Origin: Streptomyces sp. A1136
Lineage (GTDB): Bacteria; Actinomycetota; Actinomycetes; Streptomycetales; Streptomycetaceae
Assembly: GCF_004795055.1 (NCBI RefSeq)
Contig: NZ_SSBJ01000031.1
Coordinates: 1 to 64,000, forward strand
DNA length: 64,000 bases
Direction: 5' to 3'
The translations under genes were made by a program, and so were the position numbers. The notes under the pieces were generated by a model that made no database searches, was not told the origin of the DNA, and saw nothing but the letters and a program-made list of their open reading frames with translations. Shown in pieces: positions 36,315 to 45,045 of this stretch. Each line of letters starts with the position of its first letter. Within the stretch, counting starts at the first letter, position 1.

Positions 36315-37028
36315 TCATCGCGCCGACGACGGCTCTCCGGCGTCTCGCCCGGCCGGGGCGGGGCGCCGGGCGGAGCGGCGGGGCAGGAGGCAGGCCAGGG
36401 CGCCGAGGAGGAAGCCGTACACGGCCACCAGTCCGTGACCGTTGGACTGGGCGAACCACATGATCAGCCCCAGCACTGGCACGCCGAGGGCGAGCAGGGC
36501 CTCCTTGACGTTCAGCCCCTCCCGGCCGGAGCGCACGGCGCGCAGCAGGAGGGGCGCGGCGAGCGTCGCCGCGAGGAAGTAGGTGGCGCCCGAACTGCCC
36601 GCGAAGTTGCGCGGGTCGGTGCTGTGGGCCGTCTCGCCCCACAGCTTGTCGATGTAGGTCGGCAGGAGGATTCCGGCGGCGAAGAGGCCCAGCATGAGGG
36701 GACCGCCCCAGAACCATTCGGCGAGCGCGGCGATGACGGCGATGGTCGCGAGGTTCCAGGCGTCCCCGAACAGGCCGCCGTTCTGCATGAAGACGGAGGT
36801 GACGACGCGCCACCAACCCGACTTGGACGGGTCGCTGTCGAGGGCGTCCATCGCGCCCGACCAGCAGAGTTGGGTCACCAGGCCGGCGACGACGAGGACG
36901 GTGAGCCCCACCGCGGCCCAAGGCGTGCGACGCCCTCTCAAAGTGCCCTCACCCAGCAGGGCCAGTCCGCCCTTGAACATCAAAACCATCAGTGCCGCCG
37001 TGGTCACGCTGAACACCAGTGCGTCCAT
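36315..37028 (-). CDS. Rhomboid-family intramembrane serine protease (divergent)
   Basis: 237 residues with about six membrane helices. A rhomboid-like dyad is visible: GSSG at 144-147 with S146, and H198 in NGHGLVAVYGFLLGAL, the usual helix with the catalytic histidine. W91-N92 in GDAWNLATIAV sits where the conserved asparagine of the HxxxN motif lies, but the first histidine is missing. It may cleave a membrane-anchored protein. ATG at 37028 has GAAGGGGGG 8 bases upstream. Divergent from a TetR gene with a palindrome between. Confidence 0.7.
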   Translation of the reverse strand: MDALVFSVTTAALMVLMFKGGLALLGEGTLRGRRTPWAAVGLTVLVVAGLVTQLCWSGAMDALDSDPSKSGWWRVVTSVFMQNGGLFGDAWNLATIAVIAALAEWFWGGPLMLGLFAAGILLPTYIDKLWGETAHSTDPRNFAGSSGATYFLAATLAAPLLLRAVRSGREGLNVKEALLALGVPVLGLIMWFAQSNGHGLVAVYGFLLGALACLLPRRSARRPAPAGRDAGEPSSAR

Positions 37029-37094
37029 CGTCACCACCCCCCTTCAATCCCCGTCGTGTGGTCGAGGACGACAGTAGCCGCACGAACGGCCGAA

Positions 37095-37111
37095 TTCAAA
37101 CAGTGTTTGAA
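37095..37111. promoter_or_regulatory. TetR operator TTCAAACA-G-TGTTTGAA
   Basis: A perfect 17-base odd palindrome lies 20 bases before the tetR start and 66 bases before the rhomboid gene start. It is placed to repress both divergent genes. Confidence 0.85.
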
Positions 37112-37131
37112 ACCCGGGGTAGGCTGCCTCC

Positions 37132-37755
37132 ATGAAGCTGACAGCGGAGCGGATCATCGACGCGGGCATGGCGGTCTTCGCCGAAACGGGTTACCACGGC
37201 CTGTCCATGCGGAGGGTGGCCCAGCGGCTCGACGTCCACGCCGGGAGCCTCTATTACCACGTGCCCAGCAAGAGCGCCCTGGTCCGACTGATGGCGGACC
37301 GGGTCGCCCGGCAGGCGTACGAGGCGGGGACCGCCGCCCTGGCCGAACTACCCCCCGGGGCAGGCTGGCCGGAACGCGTCGAGGCCCAACTGGTCGCGTT
37401 GCGCGGCACACTCCGACGCCACCCCGGCGGGGCGGTGATGTTCGCGGACAGCCCCAAGGTGCTCAGCGCCGGGGCGCTGGCCTTGATGGAGCGACTGCTG
37501 GAATGCCTGCGCGACGCCGGCTTGCCCGCCGAACACGCGGCTGTCGGGGCGGACGCCCTGCTCAGCCATGTCACCGGATTCGTCCTGCAGGAGCAGAGCG
37601 AGTCCCCCTCCGTGGCCGTCGGCGTCGAGGAGGGCCTCGCGTTGCGGGAGCGGTTCCCGCTGACCGTCGCCGCCGCCTCGACCCTGGGGGAGGACGAGAA
37701 GTACGCACGCAGCGTGCGGCTCCTGTGCGCGGGCCTGGGAACGCTCCTGGCGTAG
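37132..37755 (+). CDS. TetR-family regulator
   Basis: 207 residues. Helix-turn-helix KLTAERIIDAGMAVFAETGYHGLSMRRVAQRLDVHAGSLYYHV with the LYYHV turn typical of the TetR group that has a TetR_C C-terminal fold as in TetR proper. Divergent from the rhomboid-like gene, with an odd palindrome at 37095-37111 as its likely site. Confidence 0.92.
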   Translation: MKLTAERIIDAGMAVFAETGYHGLSMRRVAQRLDVHAGSLYYHVPSKSALVRLMADRVARQAYEAGTAALAELPPGAGWPERVEAQLVALRGTLRRHPGGAVMFADSPKVLSAGALALMERLLECLRDAGLPAEHAAVGADALLSHVTGFVLQEQSESPSVAVGVEEGLALRERFPLTVAAASTLGEDEKYARSVRLLCAGLGTLLA

Positions 37756-37804
37756 ATCGCCTGCCGACGCGGTCACCGGGCCCCGGCCGGGCGGCGTCGT
37801 AGGG

Positions 37805-39190
37805 TCAGTTGCCGGAGCCTTCGGGGCCTGAGACGGGGTCGGCGGCGGGGTCGGCGTCGGGTATCCATGAGCCGTGGATGCCCGCGGTGACACGCCGCGG
37901 GAGCTGGACGGCGGCGATCGGGTCGAGGCCCGAGGCGTCGAGGACCAGCAGTCGCGAGCTGTCCTGCTTGAGGTCGGAGACGACGGTGAGCAGGTACCCG
38001 TCGTCCTCACGGGTGGCGCCGGCGGCGGGGACGAAGACGGCCTCGCTCGGAAGTCGGGCGTCTCCGGCCTCGTGGACGCGGCGGGCACCTGTGACGCGGT
38101 CGTACTTGACGATGCCGTATCCACCGAAGCCGTACCGGTCGGGGAAGGACACGGCGTACTGGTAGCGGTGTTCCGCGCCCAGGAAGTCCTCGTTGAGGGT
38201 GGGGAATTCGACGGCGAGGTCGTCGACGGTCTGCTCGGCGACGCTGCCGGCGGCCAAATCGATGGTCCAACGGCGCGTGAGGGAGCGGGTGTTGGGCTCG
38301 CTGCCGCGATCGGGGGCGCCCACCCACCAGTTCCAGGAGAGGCGGAAGCCCTCCCGGTCCACGGTGGGGCCTTCCAGCACGATCCGGCCTTGGGCGTCCT
38401 CGTACGCGTTGGCGGCGTGCAGCATGTTGCCGGGCTCGATGGGGAACCAGCGGATACCGGCCGCACCGTGCGGGCCGCGGGGCATGACGCCGATACGGGC
38501 GGGCTGGTCGTCGTTCCAGCCGTAGGGGATGCCGGATCGCTCGGTGGGGTCGAAGGTGACGGTGCCCTCGACGAAGACGACGTGGTGGCGGGTGAGGGCG
38601 AAGTCGTGTTTGAGGGAGGCGGTCGCCCCCGGCACTTCGAAGCCGTGCGTGATCCGCCCCGCGCCGTCGGCCACGTAGTACATGAGGTACGGCGGGAACG
38701 GCGACGAGCCGAAGAAGTGCAGCTCCCCGGTGAGCGGGTCGGTCTTGGGGTGGGCGGTCATCGCGCTGCGCAGCTTGCCGTCGAAGTCGTGGGGGCCGAC
38801 GGTGTCGAGGTCCCGGGTGAGTTCCACGGGAAAGTTGGCCTCGCTCAACGCGAGGAGGCGGCCGGCGTGTTCGATGACGTGGGTGCCCGCCGTGGCCGCC
38901 GTCAGGTCAGGGCCCCGGTCGGTCATGTACGGGGCACCGTCCAGGGCCGGCGTGCGGACCCAGCGGTTGCGGTACCACTCGGCGCGGCCGTCGCGCAGGC
39001 GGATGCCGTGGACCATGCCACTGCCCTTGAACCAGTGGGTGGGGGTGACGCCGGGCTTGGGGTTGTGGCTGTTGCGGATCAGCCTGCCGGTCAGCTCGGG
39101 CGGCAGGACGCCTTCGACGGTGAGGCCGGTGGCGGTGATCTCGTCGACGGCGGGCGTGTAGTGGCCGGTCAGGTAGGGCTTTCCGGGCAT
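37805..39190 (-). CDS. Carotenoid cleavage oxygenase (RPE65 family)
   Basis: 461 residues. Non-haem iron enzymes of this family split carotenoids, stilbenes or lignin-like alkenes with oxygen. Likely iron-ligand histidine regions are present: HWFKGSGMVHGIRL, SLKHDFALTRHHVVFVEG, WFPIEPGNMLHAANAYED and C-terminal GIHGSWIP. FHGSSP-like FFGSSPFPPYLMYY is also in place. It is followed upstream on the same strand by an SRPBCC gene 48 bases before its start, so the two likely share the promoter with the TetR site at 39703-39721. Confidence 0.92.
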   Translation of the reverse strand: MPGKPYLTGHYTPAVDEITATGLTVEGVLPPELTGRLIRNSHNPKPGVTPTHWFKGSGMVHGIRLRDGRAEWYRNRWVRTPALDGAPYMTDRGPDLTAATAGTHVIEHAGRLLALSEANFPVELTRDLDTVGPHDFDGKLRSAMTAHPKTDPLTGELHFFGSSPFPPYLMYYVADGAGRITHGFEVPGATASLKHDFALTRHHVVFVEGTVTFDPTERSGIPYGWNDDQPARIGVMPRGPHGAAGIRWFPIEPGNMLHAANAYEDAQGRIVLEGPTVDREGFRLSWNWWVGAPDRGSEPNTRSLTRRWTIDLAAGSVAEQTVDDLAVEFPTLNEDFLGAEHRYQYAVSFPDRYGFGGYGIVKYDRVTGARRVHEAGDARLPSEAVFVPAAGATREDDGYLLTVVSDLKQDSSRLLVLDASGLDPIAAVQLPRRVTAGIHGSWIPDADPAADPVSGPEGSGN

Positions 39191-39238
39191 GGCGGGGGCC
39201 TCGTTTCCGTGGAGGGTGGGGGCGGGGGTGCGGCGTGG

Positions 39239-39679
39239 TCAGCCGGTGCGCTCGGCGGCGGCCTTGAGAGAGGCGAGCCAGGCGGTCAGGGACTCGTGCA
39301 GGGCCCGGCCGAGCCGGTCTGCGGCGGCGTCGACGGGCGCACCGCTCCAGGACTCCTCAGTGCGGACCACGACCCGGTCGCCGGTCCGTTCGAAGGTCCA
39401 CACGTGGACGCCTTCGATGCCACCGGCCGGGCCGCCCCAGACCAGGCGCTCGCCGGGGACGATCTCGCGGACGGTGGAGGCGATGTCCAGCCCGTGCGTC
39501 CTCCAGTGGAACGTGCAACCGGGCGTCAAAGGGCCCTGGAGATGGGCGTGTTCCACGTCGGCGTTCCAGTCGGCCCAGGCGTCGATGTCGGTGTGCAGGG
39601 CCCACACGTGCTCCGGTGTGGCGTCGATCACGGTGGAGAGGCGAACGACGACGGGAGCCGTCTCGTCGATGGTGAACAT
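39239..39679 (-). CDS. SRPBCC-family (polyketide cyclase/START-like) protein
   Basis: 146 residues from ATG at 39679 (AGGAAAGG site upstream). The fold marks are VVVRLSTVIDATPEHVWALHTDIDAWADWN, then FHWRTHGLDIASTVREIVPGERLVWGG, VHVWTFERTGDRVVVRTEESWSG and a C-terminal helix ALHESLTAWLASL. It binds a hydrophobic ligand. First gene of an operon with the carotenoid oxygenase, so it may carry or process the cleavage product. Confidence 0.87.
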   Translation of the reverse strand: MFTIDETAPVVVRLSTVIDATPEHVWALHTDIDAWADWNADVEHAHLQGPLTPGCTFHWRTHGLDIASTVREIVPGERLVWGGPAGGIEGVHVWTFERTGDRVVVRTEESWSGAPVDAAADRLGRALHESLTAWLASLKAAAERTG

Positions 39680-39702
39680 GGGATGCCTTTCCTGGCGTTT
39701 AA

Positions 39703-39721
39703 TGAGTGGTTGAACACTCAC
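39703..39721 (-). promoter_or_regulatory. TetR operator before the SRPBCC/carotenoid oxygenase operon
   Basis: TGAGTG-GTTGAA-CACTCA is a perfect 6-base inverted repeat lying 24 bases upstream of the SRPBCC start. Of 19 positions, 17 match the site at 40361-40379 before the tetR gene. Confidence 0.85.
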
Positions 39722-39793
39722 TCTTAGGGGCCAAAGAAGGCGGGGCTGTGCGCCCCGCCGCGCGGCTCGGCGACTGGTCGCCGCGGTCCGCCG

Positions 39794-40360
39794 TCAGTAA
39801 TGCCTCATGCCGGCCGACAGTGTCCGCGTCCAAGGGGCGTCCACCTCGTCCGCGCCCGTGGAGACGATGAGGTGACACAGCATGCCGCGGGCGAAGAACT
39901 CCTGGATCTGCGCCTCCGTCGCGCCGGACGCGCCACGCACGTACTCCACCAGTCGGGCGTAGCCACGGCGGACCGCCTCGCGCACGGCGGGCTCGGAGAC
40001 GGCCGCCGCCTGGGCGTGGAGCTGGATCAACATCACGTCATTGTCGGTGATCAACCGGGCGTAGGCGTCCCCCATGGCTTTGAGGACCACCTCCGGCGAA
40101 CTGCCCCCGGCGTCGGCGGCGGCCCGCTCCAGGCCTGCTCGCACCTGCACGAAGCAGTGCTCCGCCACCGCCGTGAACAGCAGCTCCTTGTTCGGGAACA
40201 GGCGGTAGACGTATGCCTGGGAGATGCCGGCCGCCTTCGCGACCTCGGAAGTGGTCGTACCCCAGTAGCCGCGGGCGGCAAAGGCGCCGAGGGCGGTGCG
40301 CAGCACCGTCTCACGGCGTTCCTCGGCGGTGGACAGTTGGCGGGGGCGTTCGCTCTTCAT
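39794..40360 (-). CDS. TetR-family regulator of the carotenoid oxygenase operon
   Basis: 188 residues from ATG at 40360. Helix-turn-helix RRETVLRTALGAFAARGYWGTTTSEVAKAAGISQAYVYRLFPNKELLF. The C-terminal ligand domain is the common TetR_C form (AVAEHCFVQVRAGLERA). A matched operator touches its start codon, and another lies before the oxygenase operon 73 bases downstream of its stop. The signal may be a carotenoid-derived or similar lipophilic compound. Confidence 0.92.
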   Translation of the reverse strand: MKSERPRQLSTAEERRETVLRTALGAFAARGYWGTTTSEVAKAAGISQAYVYRLFPNKELLFTAVAEHCFVQVRAGLERAAADAGGSSPEVVLKAMGDAYARLITDNDVMLIQLHAQAAAVSEPAVREAVRRGYARLVEYVRGASGATEAQIQEFFARGMLCHLIVSTGADEVDAPWTRTLSAGMRHY

Positions 40361-40379
40361 GTGAGTACTCAACCACTCA
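40361..40379 (-). promoter_or_regulatory. Autoregulatory operator at the tetR start
   Basis: Read on the minus strand this is TGAGTGGTTGAGTACTCAC, immediately before the ATG at 40360. It differs from the site at 39703-39721 only in the two central bases. Its place implies a leaderless or very short-leader transcript that the repressor would block. Confidence 0.85.
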
Positions 40380-40589
40380 CACTCGTCCGTGTCAACGTCG
40401 GCTCCTCGCGGGGGCGTTGGCGCCTGCCCGCGACGCCGGGCGATGGGGAACCCACCCGATCGGTCGAAGTCGCCCCCGGTGGAACGGATCGCCGCGTACG
40501 CCTGTCTACCCTGACGCGCACCGCGACGGGGTGCGGCCGGGCAGCCCGAGGCGGTCCGTTCCGATACGACGCAGAGGCTTTACCGAACC

Positions 40590-41714
40590 GTGAGTCTGAC
40601 CAGTGCCACTCCCCTGCTCATCGCCGTACTCGTCCTCGCCCTCACCTTCGCCGCGGTGCTCCGGTGGTGGCCCCGGCTCGCCGGCCGGGGTTGGAGACGG
40701 GTCGCCGGACGGGTGGGGCTGCTGTGCCTGATACAGGTGCTGCTCCTGGCCACCGTCGGGCTCGTCGCGAACCGCACCTTCCTGCTGTACGGCTCCTGGG
40801 CCGAACTGGCGGGCCACTCCAAGCCGGCGCCTCCGCCCGGTCGCGCCGCCGCCGACAAGCCCGTACGCGTCCTCGGCCGGCAGGCGACCGGCACGCCCGG
40901 CGGCGGGCCGCCGCAGGTGGCCGGCGTGATCGAGAAGGTCATGGTGCACGGCGCGCGCTCGGCGGTCGACGTCCCGGCGTACGTGTACCTGCCGCCGGAG
41001 TACTTCCAGAAGGGCAACGAGGACAAGAAGTTCCCGACCACCGTCGTCCTCACCGGGTTCCCGGGCATGGCGGAGAACCTGATCAAGGGCCTGGACTACC
41101 CGAAGAAGGCGTGGTCCCTGGTCAAGGAGAAGAAGACCCGGCCGATGATCCTGGTGATGTTGCGGCCCACCACCGAATCGGCACGCAACACCCAGTGCAT
41201 CGATGTCCCGGGCGGCCCGCGGAGCGAGACCTTCTTCGGCACCGACCTCCCGAAGGCGGTGTCGGCCACCTACCGCACCACCCCCCAGCACGCCGGCGGC
41301 GCCGCCCGCGGCTGGGCCGTCATGGGTGATTCGACCGGAGGCTACTGCGCGCTGAAGCTCGCACTGCAGCACCCGGAGAGCTACGCGGCCGGGGTCGGTC
41401 TGTCGGCGGACTACAAGCCGGAGGTGGACGGCTACTCCGGTGACCTCTTCCACGGCAACGGCGCCGAGGAGCGCCGCTCGGACCTGCTGTGGAGCCTGGA
41501 CCACCTGCCGCAGGGCAAGACGTCCTTCCTCGTGACGACCTCGACGCAGGGAGAGGCGAACCTCAAGCCCACGCAGAAGTTCATCGAGAAGGTGAAGGGC
41601 CCCGCCCGTGTCTCGTCGATCACCCTCGACCACGGCGGTCACAACTTCGCCACCTGGCGACGGGAGATCCCGCCGGCGCTGGAGTGGATCAGCAACCGCA
41701 TCGGCCGCGACTGA
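40590..41714 (+). CDS. Membrane-anchored alpha/beta esterase (putative esterase family)
   Basis: 374 residues from GTG at 40590. Two membrane helices (about 7-26 and 42-62) lead to an outside alpha/beta domain with VPAYVYLPPEYFQ, TTVVLTGFPGM, nucleophile GDSTGGYCALKLAL and catalytic HGGHNFATWRREIPPALEW. This is the esterase D/antigen 85-like group, which includes mycolyl- and acyl-transferases and ferric enterobactin esterases. The substrate is not evident. Confidence 0.88.
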   Translation: MSLTSATPLLIAVLVLALTFAAVLRWWPRLAGRGWRRVAGRVGLLCLIQVLLLATVGLVANRTFLLYGSWAELAGHSKPAPPPGRAAADKPVRVLGRQATGTPGGGPPQVAGVIEKVMVHGARSAVDVPAYVYLPPEYFQKGNEDKKFPTTVVLTGFPGMAENLIKGLDYPKKAWSLVKEKKTRPMILVMLRPTTESARNTQCIDVPGGPRSETFFGTDLPKAVSATYRTTPQHAGGAARGWAVMGDSTGGYCALKLALQHPESYAAGVGLSADYKPEVDGYSGDLFHGNGAEERRSDLLWSLDHLPQGKTSFLVTTSTQGEANLKPTQKFIEKVKGPARVSSITLDHGGHNFATWRREIPPALEWISNRIGRD

Positions 41715-41771
41715 CGCGAACGCCCTGCGTGGTGGAGACCGTGTACGCGTGACGGAGACCGTGTACGCGCC

Positions 41772-42806
41772 TCAGCCGTCGAGCAACCGCCGCGCGGTGA
41801 GGGCGAGTCTGGCGCGGGTGAGTCCGGTGGGGTCGGTCAGGTCGATGCCGAGGGTCTTGCCGATCTGTTCGAGTCGGCGGGCGACGCTGCTGTGGTGCAG
41901 GTGGAGGAGGTCGGCGGCCCGTCGCAGTGAGCCGGCGGCGCAGTAGGCGTCGAGGGTCTCCAAGTCCTCCGGGAAGTCGGCGAGTCGGGCGACGGCGACC
42001 ACGTCCGGGTTGTCTCGCAGCGCGTCCGGGGGCGTCTCGGCCAGGAGCGCCAGGGCGCCCAGGGCGGTGTGGCGGATGACGGGTTCGCGCGGGGTGGTGA
42101 AGCGGAGGGCGGTGCGGGCCTGTCGCCAGGACCGGTGGGGGCCGCCGGCCGAGCCGATGCCCGCGCGTACCCCTGCCGGGAACCGGGCCGGGTCGACGGT
42201 GGCGGCCAGGATGACGCCGACATCGGCCAGTGGCGCCGCCTTCGCCGGGCGGCCGGGGCAGATCAGGCCGCTGATCCGGTCGAGCGGGAGCCGCGTCCGT
42301 ACGGCCACGACGTGGACCGGCTGGTCGGCTGCGAAGCCGAGCAGCCGCAGTGCCCGGGCTCCGGCCGCCTCGTCGGCGTCGGAGCTGATCGCGAGTTCGA
42401 CGAGGGCGGGATCGGCCATGGTGGTACGGGCCGGGCCGTAGCGCTCCGCGACGGCCGCGGCGGCGATCGCGAGCCGGTCCAACAGGATCTCGTCGAGCGG
42501 GTCGGGGGGCCCTGGGCGTTCCAGCCACACGGTGCCGATCTCCTCCTCGTCCAGGGTGATCGCCGCGGTGGTGGACGCGGGTGCCGGCGGGGTCGACGCG
42601 GCGGTGCCGTGAGGTGAGACGCGGGTCGTGTGCCCGGTGCCGTGGAGTCGTATGCCGGTCACGCATTCGGCAAGGCCCGCCGAGGCCCGGGCGAGCGCGG
42701 GGAGGTCCACCCTGCGACGTATCAGTGTGTCGTAGAACGCGACGACGCGGATCGCGCCGTCGACGTACGGATCGAGTCCGGACAGCCGTAGGGCCAGTGC
42801 CTCCAT
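41772..42806 (-). CDS. PucR-type helix-turn-helix regulator
   Basis: 344 residues. The C-terminal HTH_30 domain is clear: LETLDAYCAAGSLRRAADLLHLHHSSVARRLEQIGKTLGIDL. A GAF-like middle part (residues about 80-240) may bind a ligand. PucR-type proteins regulate purine and amino-acid catabolism, but many in streptomycetes control a nearby gene. This one is divergent from an alpha/beta hydrolase, with a palindrome between, so that gene is the likely target. The xdh operon is 31 kb away and no link is claimed. Confidence 0.85.
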   Translation of the reverse strand: MEALALRLSGLDPYVDGAIRVVAFYDTLIRRRVDLPALARASAGLAECVTGIRLHGTGHTTRVSPHGTAASTPPAPASTTAAITLDEEEIGTVWLERPGPPDPLDEILLDRLAIAAAAVAERYGPARTTMADPALVELAISSDADEAAGARALRLLGFAADQPVHVVAVRTRLPLDRISGLICPGRPAKAAPLADVGVILAATVDPARFPAGVRAGIGSAGGPHRSWRQARTALRFTTPREPVIRHTALGALALLAETPPDALRDNPDVVAVARLADFPEDLETLDAYCAAGSLRRAADLLHLHHSSVARRLEQIGKTLGIDLTDPTGLTRARLALTARRLLDG

Positions 42807-42834
42807 GGCACAAGGATAGGAGGCCCGGGTCGCG

Positions 42835-42853
42835 CCGATCGGTGCGCGATCGG
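42835..42853. promoter_or_regulatory. Inverted repeat CCGATCG-N5-CGATCGG
   Basis: Seven-base perfect arms with a 5-base centre lie in the gap between the PucR-like gene (start 42806) and the hydrolase (start 42914), a good candidate for the PucR-like binding site. Confidence 0.6.
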
Positions 42854-42913
42854 GGCGGGACGCGCGACGGATGGCGGGTGACCGCCCGGCGGGCGGCCGC
42901 GAGGATGGCCGTC

Positions 42914-43810
42914 ATGGATCCCGAACTCGAAGCGTTCGTCCCCTTGTTCCCCGAGGCCGACCTGAACGACCCGGCCCGCGCACGTGAGGAGTTGGCCGCG
43001 TTGGCCGCCGCGATACCGACGCCGGAGGTCGCGGGCATGAAGACGGAGGACCACACGGTGCCCGCCGACCCGGACGTGGCGGTGCGGCTCTACCGCCCGC
43101 TCGGGGCGCGGGGCGCCATCGTGTGGCTGCACGGCGGTGGATTCGTCCTCGGCGGTGTGGAATCCGAGCACCCGTGGGCCACCCGGATCGCGGACGGCTC
43201 CGGCGCGGTGGTGATCGTGGTGGACTACCGTCTGGCCCCGGAACACCCTTTCCCGGCCGCCCTGGACGACGCATACGCCGTATTGACCTGGGCCGCCGAA
43301 CACGCCGACGAACTCGGCATCGACCCGGAGCGGATCGCGGTCGGCGGCCACAGCGCCGGCGGCGGCCTCGCGGCCGCGCTGGCGCTGCGGGCGCGCGACG
43401 AGCGGGGGCCCGCGATCCGCTTCCAGTTGCTCAACCAGCCGGGGCTGGACGACCGGCAGGAGAGCTGGTCCGCGCGGCACTTCACCGAGTCGCCCTGGAT
43501 GGATCGCGACAAGGTCACCGCGTCGTGGCGGCAGTATCTGGGCTCGACGGCCGCCACGCCGTACGCCGCCCCCGCCCGGGCCGCCGATCTGTCGGGGCTG
43601 CCACCGGCCTACATCGCCACCGCGGAGCTCTGCCCGAACCGCGACGAGGACCTCGCGTACGCGATGCGCCTGCTCCGGGCGGGCGTGTCGGTCGAGATCC
43701 ACCAGTGGCCCGGCACCTTCCACGGCTCACAGGCGATCGTCTCGGCCGAGGTCTCGCAACGACAGAACGCCGAACTCGGTGCGGCGCTGCGCCGCGGTCT
43801 GGCCGGGTGA
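42914..43810 (+). CDS. HSL-family alpha/beta hydrolase
   Basis: 298 residues. Hormone-sensitive-lipase group marks: IVWLHGGGFVLGG (oxyanion hole), VVDYRLAPEHPFPAALDDAYA, nucleophile GGHSAGGGLAAA, and a late histidine in WPGTFHGSQ. It likely hydrolyses short acyl esters or lactones. ATG at 42914 has GAGG 9 bases upstream; 42905 is the alternative. Divergent from the PucR-like regulator. Confidence 0.9.
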   Translation: MDPELEAFVPLFPEADLNDPARAREELAALAAAIPTPEVAGMKTEDHTVPADPDVAVRLYRPLGARGAIVWLHGGGFVLGGVESEHPWATRIADGSGAVVIVVDYRLAPEHPFPAALDDAYAVLTWAAEHADELGIDPERIAVGGHSAGGGLAAALALRARDERGPAIRFQLLNQPGLDDRQESWSARHFTESPWMDRDKVTASWRQYLGSTAATPYAAPARAADLSGLPPAYIATAELCPNRDEDLAYAMRLLRAGVSVEIHQWPGTFHGSQAIVSAEVSQRQNAELGAALRRGLAG

Positions 43811-43843
43811 GCCGTGGACATCGACAGGCAGGGGGAAGCGCGG

Positions 43844-45045
43844 ATGCGGGGGAAGCCGGAAACACCGGAGGAGCTCGAAACACGCGAGGAGTTGGAGGCG
43901 GCCTTGGAGGCGGTCCACCGCGCGGGGATGCCGGGGGTGTTCGCCGAAGTACGCGACTGCGGTCACATTGGAGCGGCGCCCGCGGGGTCGCCGACGTGGG
44001 GACCGGCCGTCCGGTCACGCACGACATGCGCCACCGCGTCGGAAGCGTGACCAAGACCTTCACCGCCGTCGCGATCATGCACCAGGTCGAGCGGGGCCTG
44101 CTCTGCCTCGACGCGCCGATCGGCGACCTCCTGCCGCGGTTCGTACCGGGAGAGCGCGGCAGGAGGATCACGGTGCGGATGCTGCTCAACCACACCAGCG
44201 GCCTCAGGGACTACCTGCCCTACGCCTTCCCGTCCTTCCGGGGGTTCCCTTCCCTCTCGGACATATCTCCGGAAAGCCTTGACGACAACCGGTTCAGGAG
44301 GTTCCACCCGGCCGAGCTGATCGGGATGGGGGTCGCGGCACCGGCCACCGGCGAGCCCGGGGGCCCGACGGGGGTGTACTCCAACACCAACTACCTGCTG
44401 CTCGCCCAGCTGTTGGAGCAGGTGACCGGCACCACGGCCGAGGACTACATCACCCGCGAGGTCATCGAGCGTGCCGGGTTGCGGCACACCGGGTTCCCGT
44501 CCGGCCCGCGGATCGAGGGTCCGCACGCCCGCATGTACGAGGCGCTGTACGGCTTGATCGCCCCGCCGCGCGACTACAGCGTCTACGACATGTCCTGGGT
44601 CGGGCCGGCAGCGGCCCTGGTGTCGACGGTGGAGGATCTCAATCGGTTCTACGGCAGACTGCTCGCCGGCGGGATCGTCGACCGGGCGTCGCTCACCGAG
44701 ATGCAGCGCACGGTGCCGGTCCGCGCGCTGGACGGGACGACGATCGACTACGGCCTCGGCCTGCACAAGGTCGTGGTCGAGGACGGCGGCACCTTCTGGG
44801 GTCACGACGGCTCGGCCTGGGGAGCCGGGACGGTGTCCTTGACCCGCGCCGACGGGCAGCGGCAGATGTCCGTGGCCGTCAACCTCGCGAGGTGGAACGA
44901 GCGGGACTCCTCGGGAAGGCCGCGGCGCCACCCCATCGACGACGCGCTGGCCGCGCTGTACCAGCGGGCGTTGGGCGGCGGGACCCGGACCGGGGAGGCC
45001 TCGGGGGACCTCGACGGTCAGCAGGGGGTCGAGGGGCCCTTCTGA
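43844..45045 (+). pseudogene. Serine hydrolase (beta-lactamase/D-Ala-D-Ala carboxypeptidase family) with a frameshift
   Basis: The first 38 codons (ELETREELEAALEAVHRAGMPGVFAEVRD) and the rest (WSGARGVADVGTGRPVTHDMRHRVGSVTKTFTAV) are in different frames; the shift lies near 43958-43963, consistent with one lost base. The body has the active-site SVTK, YSN (VYSNTNYLL) and the third motif GHDGSAWGAG, about 400 residues in all, the normal size. A later in-frame start would still keep SVTK, so a shortened enzyme could be made. It lies 33 bases after the hydrolase gene and overlaps the convergent kinase by 28 bases. Confidence 0.75.
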
